Under the pieces are notes generated by a model. The model did not search any database. It saw nothing but the letters and a program-made list of their open reading frames with translations, and was not told where the DNA came from. From positions 1-27,759 of the forward strand of contig CACZOG010000148.1 of NCBI GenBank assembly GCA_902782715.1: a DNA stretch of 27,759 nucleotides. Direction: 5' to 3'. The stretch's first letter is position 1; each line of letters begins with the position of its first letter. Positions 23,086-27,759 of the stretch are shown piece by piece. The position numbers and the translations under genes were made by a program. The stretch comes from an uncultured Lachnospiraceae bacterium. Its GTDB lineage: Bacteria > Bacillota > Clostridia > Lachnospirales > Lachnospiraceae.

Positions 23086-24222
23086 CTATTCGTACAGGAA
23101 TTCCCTTAATCTCGGATGCACTTCGGAATATGCGAATCCGCAGTTTCTTACATGCATCGTGAATACCAGTGAGATCTTATTGTAGGAATCCATGATAATG
23201 CAGCTTCCCGCAGCGCCGTCCCATCCGAACACTCCCTGAGGAGCTTTCGAACCTATGGATTCAGGCTTTAAAAGAACCTGCATTCCGACTCCGTATCCGT
23301 ATCCTTTTCTTCCCATCGTAGTCTCGATATCTTTAAGGGACTGTTTTCCGAGAAGATTGACTTTGATCATGTCTATTGATGTATTTTTTATGATCCTTTT
23401 GCCCGACTTGCTCACTCCGCCGCAGGCTATGGTATCGGCAAGTTTGGCGTAGTCTTCGGTACAGCTTATAAGACCTGCCCCGCCCGACTCGTAAAGGTTT
23501 GAGAGCTGATAATTGCATGTCGGTTCCATTGCCTTTATTTTTCCGTCGTCACCGCATATGAACTGGCAGGCCAGATTGCTTAAATAATTGACGGGTTTTG
23601 CAAAAAAGGTATTCTCCATACCTATTCTGTCCCAGATATTTTCCTTTAAATATTCACTGAACTGCTTTCCGGACACCACTTCGATTATTGCCGCAATGGC
23701 ATCATGGCTTAAACTGTAAAGAAAGTGTGTTCCGGGTTCGAATTTCAAAGGCGATTCAACGAAAGCATCCACGAAATCCCTGGTAGTCGCAGCATTGCCC
23801 TTTTCTTCGGCAACTCTTAAAATTCCCGGTCTTTCCAGATTGTAATCAAGACCGGACTGCATGGATACGAGATGTTTGATCTTCATCGGCTTCTCGCATT
23901 TCACAATACTTATTGAATTGCCGCTTCTTTTTTCACACAAAAGATCCTTATAAGCGGGAAGATATTTGGATACCTCGTCTTCAAGCGATATCTTCCCCTG
24001 TTCGACAAGCTGCATTAAAGCGATCATTGTCTGAACTTTTGTCATGGAAAACATAAGGTAGAGCTGATCTTCCCTGACCTGTATTTTCTTTGCCTTGTCA
24101 CTTGTTCCGTATAAATGACGGTAAAGCGTTTTATGATTTTTCCGGATGATGCAGTCTACCGAAGGTATTCCTCTTTCATCAACCAGCGAATCCAGATAAG
24201 CAGTAATTTTGTCGTAATCCAT
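23086..24222 (-). CDS. Beta-lactamase-fold serine hydrolase (class C / family VIII esterase-like)
   Basis: A 378-residue protein with the class C/penicillin-binding fold. The SxxK motif is S59-M-T-K62 in LMFSMTKVQTMIALMQL. The tyrosine motif is Y169-S-L in HFLYSLSHDAIAAIIEVVSG, where most enzymes have Y-x-N. A third-motif candidate is FGWDGAAGS near the C-terminus. No signal peptide is present, so a cytoplasmic esterase is more likely than a beta-lactamase or a cell-wall peptidase. It lies 14 nt after degV and 13 nt before the HSL-like esterase, and both neighbours suggest the same transcript as the intracellular GH10 gene. The substrate is inferred to be an ester or glycoside fragment, not seen. 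Confidence 0.87.
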   Translation of the reverse strand: MDYDKITAYLDSLVDERGIPSVDCIIRKNHKTLYRHLYGTSDKAKKIQVREDQLYLMFSMTKVQTMIALMQLVEQGKISLEDEVSKYLPAYKDLLCEKRSGNSISIVKCEKPMKIKHLVSMQSGLDYNLERPGILRVAEEKGNAATTRDFVDAFVESPLKFEPGTHFLYSLSHDAIAAIIEVVSGKQFSEYLKENIWDRIGMENTFFAKPVNYLSNLACQFICGDDGKIKAMEPTCNYQLSNLYESGGAGLISCTEDYAKLADTIACGGVSKSGKRIIKNTSIDMIKVNLLGKQSLKDIETTMGRKGYGYGVGMQVLLKPESIGSKAPQGVFGWDGAAGSCIIMDSYNKISLVFTMHVRNCGFAYSEVHPRLREFLYE

Positions 24223-24236
24223 CTTTGCTCCGTTCC

Positions 24237-25094
24237 TTATTTGACCCCTTTGGGGAAAAATGCCACAGCTATAGCTCCGGGACCCGCATATGTTCCGATT
24301 GTAGCCCCGACGCTGACCTTGTTAATGTCCGATATGTCGCCGTCATAAAGATCGCTGCTGTCTTCGAGATATTTAACTAAAAGATCGTCGCTTAATCCCG
24401 TGTATCCGACGCATATGGGCATTGAAAAATCTATTCCTCCGAGTTCGATAACTTTATTCTTAAGAATGTTGTTACCCTTTTTAGAACCCCTTGCCTTGCC
24501 TATAACATCAACGATGCCGTCGGTAATGGTAATAACGGGTTTAATGGAAAGAATCTCACCTACGAAAGCGGCTGTCGGAGAAAGTCTTCCCCCCGCTTTT
24601 AGATACTCTAACGTATCGAACACGCTTAAAACGGTTGATTTGCCTCGAAGCCGTTCTATCTCTTTAGCTATCTCCCGGGCACTCTTTCCTTCATCTCTTA
24701 ATCTGACTGCATATTCAACAAGAATATAATACGATATGCAGAACTGTTTGCTGTCAACCACATATATGTTTCCTTTAAGTTCGCTTGCCGCCAGATTTGC
24801 GCTCTGAATGCATCCCGACACTCCCGAAGAGATCGTAAGGCAGACTATATCGTTGCCTTTATTCAGTTCTTTTTCGAAATATTCCGTATAATCCGAAGGA
24901 GATATCTGGCTGGTTTTGGGCAGTTCGTCCGTTTCAACCAGTTTTTCATAAAAGTTTTTATTTGATAATGTTACGCCGTCAAGGAATTCTTCCTCTCCGA
25001 AACGTATTTTCAGAGGGATTATCGAAATCCCCCATTTTTCGGCCGTTTCCTGCGATACATCGGTTGCCGAATCCGCTATTATGCTGACTCCCAT
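24237..25094 (-). CDS. DegV-family fatty-acid-binding protein
   Basis: A 285-residue protein of the DegV family, with SIIADSATDVS at the N-terminus, PKTSQISPSDYTEYF (the lipid-headgroup TSQ-S-P region), ISSGVSGCIQSA, and VSVGATIGTYAGPGAIAVAFF at the end. DegV (FakB) proteins bind a fatty acid and, with FakA, allow its phosphorylation. No FakA gene is visible here. The start at 25094 is chosen because AAAGGAG lies just before it. An in-frame ATG at 25124 would lie within a hairpin and has no ribosome binding site. It is the first gene of the group leading to the intracellular GH10 gene. There is little room for a promoter behind the hairpin. Confidence 0.93.
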   Translation of the reverse strand: MGVSIIADSATDVSQETAEKWGISIIPLKIRFGEEEFLDGVTLSNKNFYEKLVETDELPKTSQISPSDYTEYFEKELNKGNDIVCLTISSGVSGCIQSANLAASELKGNIYVVDSKQFCISYYILVEYAVRLRDEGKSAREIAKEIERLRGKSTVLSVFDTLEYLKAGGRLSPTAAFVGEILSIKPVITITDGIVDVIGKARGSKKGNNILKNKVIELGGIDFSMPICVGYTGLSDDLLVKYLEDSSDLYDGDISDINKVSVGATIGTYAGPGAIAVAFFPKGVK

Positions 25095-25127
25095 TCCATC
25101 TCCTTTTGCACTGTTTTTTATCATAGA

Positions 25128-25157
25128 AAACCCAAAATCCTTTCGGATTTCGGGTTT
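25128..25157 (-). terminator. Hairpin after the chemoreceptor gene (probable terminator or attenuator)
   Basis: AAACCC-A-AAATCC (25128-25140) pairs with GGATTT-C-GGGTTT (25145-25157), giving 12 base pairs with one mismatch and a TTTC loop. On the minus strand it is followed by a short, interrupted T-rich tract (TTTTCTATGAT). It lies 22 nt after the stop at 25180 and about 33 nt before the degV start. It could be a leaky terminator. Confidence 0.6.
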
Positions 25158-25179
25158 ATTATAATACTAATAATCCTTC

Positions 25180-26676
25180 TTATTCTTCATCCATTTCCTG
25201 TCTCAAAGATTCTGCTTCCTGTTCGAGATGCTCAACAATGACCATAACTTCGTTTACCGTTGCGGTATTGTTAAGACTGGATTCGTATGTTTCATTCGAA
25301 TGTGCCGCAACTTCTTCAAGGATTGCCGAAATGTTCTGCACCGTCTCAATGATCGTTTTGTTTGCTTCTGATAATCCCGCAACCGCATCCGCAAGTCCGT
25401 GAATGTTGCCCTCGATTGCTCCGGTATCCGACTTGATCGTCTCAAGGCTTTCGGCTGTGGTGATCGCAACTTCATGCTGCCTGTTGCTTCCCGCAACGAA
25501 CGACTTGATAGCCTTGTCAACATCATCAAGTTTGTTGTTGATGTTTCCGATAAGGCTCTGTATGTCATCGGTAGCACTCTGTGTCTGATTTGCGAGATTC
25601 GAGATCTCCGTAGCAACTACGGCAAATCCTCGTCCGGTCTCTCCTGCTCTGGCAGCTTCTATGCTCGCGTTAAGCGCAAGCAGATCTGTCTGATCCGCAA
25701 CGTTATTGATAAGCTCGATAATGCTCTGCATCTGCTGGGTGTAACTTTCAAGTTCAGCCAGCTCCTGCATTGCTTCTTCTGAAGACTTCTTGGATCTTTC
25801 AACCTCGTTCTCGAGGTTCTTCATATTGTTGTCGCCCGCAAGTACGGCTTCCCTTGTTTTCTTAACACTGGCGGTAATTGCTTTTGTATGGCCCGAAACT
25901 TCCTCGATCTTATTCTGGATCTCTTCAGCCATAACCATCTGAGTCTGTACGGATTCTGCGGATTCACCCGTTCCCGTATTAACCTCATCCATTGCACAGC
26001 ATGTTCTTTCCATTGCTTCGTCAAGGGATTTCATCTTTTCGGTCATTTCGGCAATTCCGTTTGTTATCTCACCCGAAGCAGTTATGATCTGATTTAAAAG
26101 TGCGGCGGTATTGTTCTTCTCCTGCTCGATCTGATGCATCTTGCCGCTGTTTAATATCGCATTGGTCTTTGCAATGAAAACATTGTATGTTCCGCAAAGG
26201 AGCATAAGCATGATCTGAATCTCAACGCTTGCTATGTCCTCCTTTGCTATTCCCGGGCCCAATGCTTTTAAAACTATCGAGACCACATTAATGGTATTGT
26301 AAAGAAATGTCGTTCTTAAGGCGAAGTCCCTGTCGGCATATGCATTTAATGCAATCATGATAACCAGTGCATATGTGAATACCAGATCTGAGGTGGCGGT
26401 AAAAAGAGCATAGCCCCAAGGGATCGCAAATCCGAAAAGGATCAGGTATCTTGTTACATGACTATCGCTTTTTAATTTATTGAACACCAGAATGAAAATT
26501 CCGGGAATCCATAAAAGAAGCATAAAAACAATGAAATAAGGCACGCTTCTCGTATGCTTTATCGTTTCCACGAGATAAGCCGCGGAAAGGATGATAATGG
26601 TAACGGTATAACATATTACCGCAATTTTGTTTCTCTTGGTTAATTCGAGCGATTTTTTTAAACTCTCTTTATCCAT
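25180..26676 (-). CDS. Methyl-accepting chemotaxis protein (multi-pass sensor)
   Basis: A 498-residue chemoreceptor. The N-terminal third is a multi-pass membrane region with about six helices between residues 18 and 170 and no large extracellular sensor domain. A long cytoplasmic helical hairpin follows. The hairpin tip, about residues 323-360, reads NNVADQTDLLALNASIEAAR and then AGETGRGFAVVATEISNLA, the MCP signalling motif that contacts CheA and CheW. No HAMP domain was recognised. The design resembles receptors that sense a membrane or cytoplasmic cue. AGGGGGAAC lies upstream of the ATG at 26676, and an extended -10 promoter with an adjacent inverted repeat precedes it. No chemotaxis partner genes are in the window. 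Confidence 0.93.
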   Translation of the reverse strand: MDKESLKKSLELTKRNKIAVICYTVTIIILSAAYLVETIKHTRSVPYFIVFMLLLWIPGIFILVFNKLKSDSHVTRYLILFGFAIPWGYALFTATSDLVFTYALVIMIALNAYADRDFALRTTFLYNTINVVSIVLKALGPGIAKEDIASVEIQIMLMLLCGTYNVFIAKTNAILNSGKMHQIEQEKNNTAALLNQIITASGEITNGIAEMTEKMKSLDEAMERTCCAMDEVNTGTGESAESVQTQMVMAEEIQNKIEEVSGHTKAITASVKKTREAVLAGDNNMKNLENEVERSKKSSEEAMQELAELESYTQQMQSIIELINNVADQTDLLALNASIEAARAGETGRGFAVVATEISNLANQTQSATDDIQSLIGNINNKLDDVDKAIKSFVAGSNRQHEVAITTAESLETIKSDTGAIEGNIHGLADAVAGLSEANKTIIETVQNISAILEEVAAHSNETYESSLNNTATVNEVMVIVEHLEQEAESLRQEMDEE

Positions 26677-26686
26677 ATGTTCCCCC

Positions 26687-26703
26687 TAAGAAATTATTTC
26701 TTA
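26687..26703. repeat. Perfect 8-bp-arm inverted repeat in the chemoreceptor leader
   Basis: TAAGAAAT, one base, then ATTTCTTA. It lies between the predicted transcription start (near 26706) and the ribosome binding site of the gene at 26676. This is a plausible operator or mRNA hairpin position. Confidence 0.55.
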
Positions 26704-26712
26704 CATACGCTG

Positions 26713-26721
26713 ATTATATCA
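26713..26721 (-). promoter_or_regulatory. Extended -10 promoter of the chemoreceptor gene
   Basis: TGATATAAT on the minus strand gives a perfect TATAAT with the TG extension. No clear -35 is visible. The start codon lies 36 nt downstream of the -10. The box begins 8 nt after the stop of the tocopherol-cyclase-family gene. Confidence 0.6.
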
Positions 26722-26729
26722 TATCGCTT

Positions 26730-27575
26730 TTATTTTGAATATTCGTATTCGAACGAAGCACGTCCGGTTTTGAATGAAAATACGGTCTTGCCTTTTATAC
26801 GGAATCTGTAATAAGCTTTGCAGGCTGCGGATTCGTGGATCGTACGTATCATGCTGCCTCCTACGGGTGCATTTAAAGCTCTTGACGAATCCTCGAGGAT
26901 TCCCGCTTCGAGTTCCATTACACCCTGTCTTATCTTAACTTTTTTGTCTTTTATCTCCACAGCTTTGGCGCCGAGATAAGTCGCAAATCTGTATTCTTTA
27001 TTATTGTAATTGATGACTCCGATAATGCCGGTAAAATTAAACAGTCCGAAGGGAATGTCGGCCACCGAAAGCATCAGCGAGCCTCCGTTAAAAGCCACCT
27101 GTGTCCAAAGGTATTCTTTCGGGAAAGATACTCCCGAATCACCTTCCCAGTAGCCTACGGCATTTTCAAAAACATAATCGTTTCCGTTGATCTTCATCCT
27201 GCCGTTTACGGTATGCCTCATACTCATTACGTAATGGCGGCATTCCATAAAAGGAATAAAAGCAAACGGACCCATGATATCATACTTGATCGGAGTTATC
27301 GGGCCGAAATCAAGTCTTCCCTTAATTCGCACATCCGCGGTATCCATATACACTCTGACACCGTATTTTCCGAATCTGTTGTTGCCGAGATATATGTTGC
27401 ATTTCTTTCTTTTGAAGCTGTTTCCGGGCAGATTGATATTCCAGGCCCCGTCCTCAGTGATGATCTGAAGCGAAGCCGTTCTTTTGCCCGAACACTCATG
27501 CATTGCAGGAATCAATGCAAGCGTAGTATCCTTGGACTGACATTTAAGGTACCATCCGTAAAAGTAATCTTTCAT
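26730..27575 (-). CDS. Tocopherol-cyclase-family protein
   Basis: A 281-residue protein. The start at 27575 (ATG) is chosen because CGGGGGAAT precedes it; a longer frame would start with GTG at 27599. Landmark blocks are YFYGWYLKCQ (4-13), DIMGPFAFIPFMECRH (99-114), GYWEGDSGVSFP then KEYLWTQV (141-160), and TYLGAKAVEI. They match the tocopherol cyclase (VTE1-like) family, a beta-barrel lipocalin-like fold that in plants closes the chromanol ring of vitamin E. Anaerobic Firmicutes do not make tocopherol, so the substrate here must be something else, perhaps a hydrophobic or lipid-like compound. No signal peptide is present. It follows a TSCPD-domain gene by 16 nt. The family call is from memory of motifs. 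Confidence 0.8.
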   Translation of the reverse strand: MKDYFYGWYLKCQSKDTTLALIPAMHECSGKRTASLQIITEDGAWNINLPGNSFKRKKCNIYLGNNRFGKYGVRVYMDTADVRIKGRLDFGPITPIKYDIMGPFAFIPFMECRHYVMSMRHTVNGRMKINGNDYVFENAVGYWEGDSGVSFPKEYLWTQVAFNGGSLMLSVADIPFGLFNFTGIIGVINYNNKEYRFATYLGAKAVEIKDKKVKIRQGVMELEAGILEDSSRALNAPVGGSMIRTIHESAACKAYYRFRIKGKTVFSFKTGRASFEYEYSK

Positions 27576-27591
27576 ATTCCCCCGAATCCGA

Positions 27592-27759
27592 TCATGCACG
27601 ACTTTCGTCGTAAGCCTTTCTGACTGCGATCGCCAATTGATCCGCGCATGAAGTATTCTTCATGCCGCAGGTATTTCCCTTGAGTTTGCTCTCAATATAA
27701 TCAACGCTCATACCGTCGACGAGTTTGGAGATCGCTTTTAAATTTCCGTTGCATCCGCC
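27592..27759 (-). CDS. TSCPD-domain protein (TIGR03905-like), partial, N-terminus off window
   Basis: Fifty-five C-terminal codons plus the stop are visible; the 5' end is cut by the right edge. The reading begins GGCNGNLKAISKLVDGM, then KLKGNTCGMKNTSCADQLA. This matches the small TIGR03905-type proteins that carry a TSCPD domain, also found at the end of some ribonucleotide reductases. The family hallmark TSCPDQ reads TSCADQ here. The conserved cysteines suggest metal binding. The function of the free-standing proteins is not known. The TGA stop lies 16 nt before the tocopherol-cyclase-family ATG, so the two are probably co-transcribed. Confidence 0.82.
   Translation of the reverse strand, partial: GGCNGNLKAISKLVDGMSVDYIESKLKGNTCGMKNTSCADQLAIAVRKAYDESRA

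Noticed and set aside
23086..24222. True beta-lactamase or antibiotic-resistance gene
   Set aside because: There is SxxK but a variant Y-x-L motif, no signal peptide and a carbohydrate-enzyme neighbourhood, so a cytoplasmic esterase-like hydrolase is more likely.
27576..27599. GTG start at 27599 for the tocopherol-cyclase-family gene
   Set aside because: It would overlap the end of the TSCPD-domain gene, and the CGGGGGAAT site favours the ATG at 27575.

Overview
The window looks like chromosome of a low-to-moderate-GC, Gram-positive anaerobe, most likely a fibre-degrading Lachnospiraceae close to Butyrivibrio, Pseudobutyrivibrio or Roseburia. The pointers are a cell-anchored multidomain GH10 xylanase, a cytoplasmic GH10 enzyme with esterase-like partners, GGAGG-type ribosome binding sites, clostripain-family and TSCPD proteins, and F-type ATPase sequences of clostridial character. 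The genus is an inference. Every gene but one (a small YtxH-like protein at 3032-3415) lies on the minus strand, so most operons read from right to left. No rRNA, tRNA, CRISPR array, insertion sequence or phage gene was seen, and there is no gene-free stretch over 300 bases.

Layout from the left. (1) 1-2892: a TetR regulator, a DUF3592-like membrane protein and a membrane-anchored clostripain-type (C11) protease cut by the left edge. A probable TetR operator overlaps the promoter. (2) 3032-3470: the YtxH-like gene and a bidirectional terminator. (3) 3469-10643: purC followed after 22 nt by a compact F1Fo ATP synthase operon in the order a, c, b, delta/alpha fusion, gamma, beta, epsilon. (4) 10713-16284: a lipoprotein, two sugar-importer-type ABC permeases, a very long coiled-coil HlyD-type adaptor and a MacB-core-domain membrane protein. 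No ATPase or solute-binding protein is encoded here. (5) 16443-20786: a small anchored protein with its own promoter, downstream of the large xylanase. (6) 20945-25094: a DegV lipid-binding protein, a beta-lactamase-fold serine hydrolase, an alpha/beta-hydrolase esterase and an intracellular GH10 enzyme. (7) 25180-27759: a chemoreceptor, a tocopherol-cyclase-family protein and the end of a TSCPD-domain protein.

The most striking feature is in the ATP synthase operon. There is no atpH gene. Instead the alpha subunit carries about 78 extra N-terminal residues that match the C-terminal domain of the delta subunit. The six-helix N-terminal domain of delta, which normally caps the F1 head, is absent from the window. 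The c subunit also has a signal-peptide-like N-terminal extension. If translated as read, the peripheral stalk of this enzyme must be built differently from the textbook one.

A plausible view of the carbohydrate genes is as follows. The anchored xylanase cuts xylan at the cell surface. The products are imported by transporters outside this window. The cytoplasmic GH10 enzyme and the two hydrolases then trim and de-esterify the oligosaccharides.
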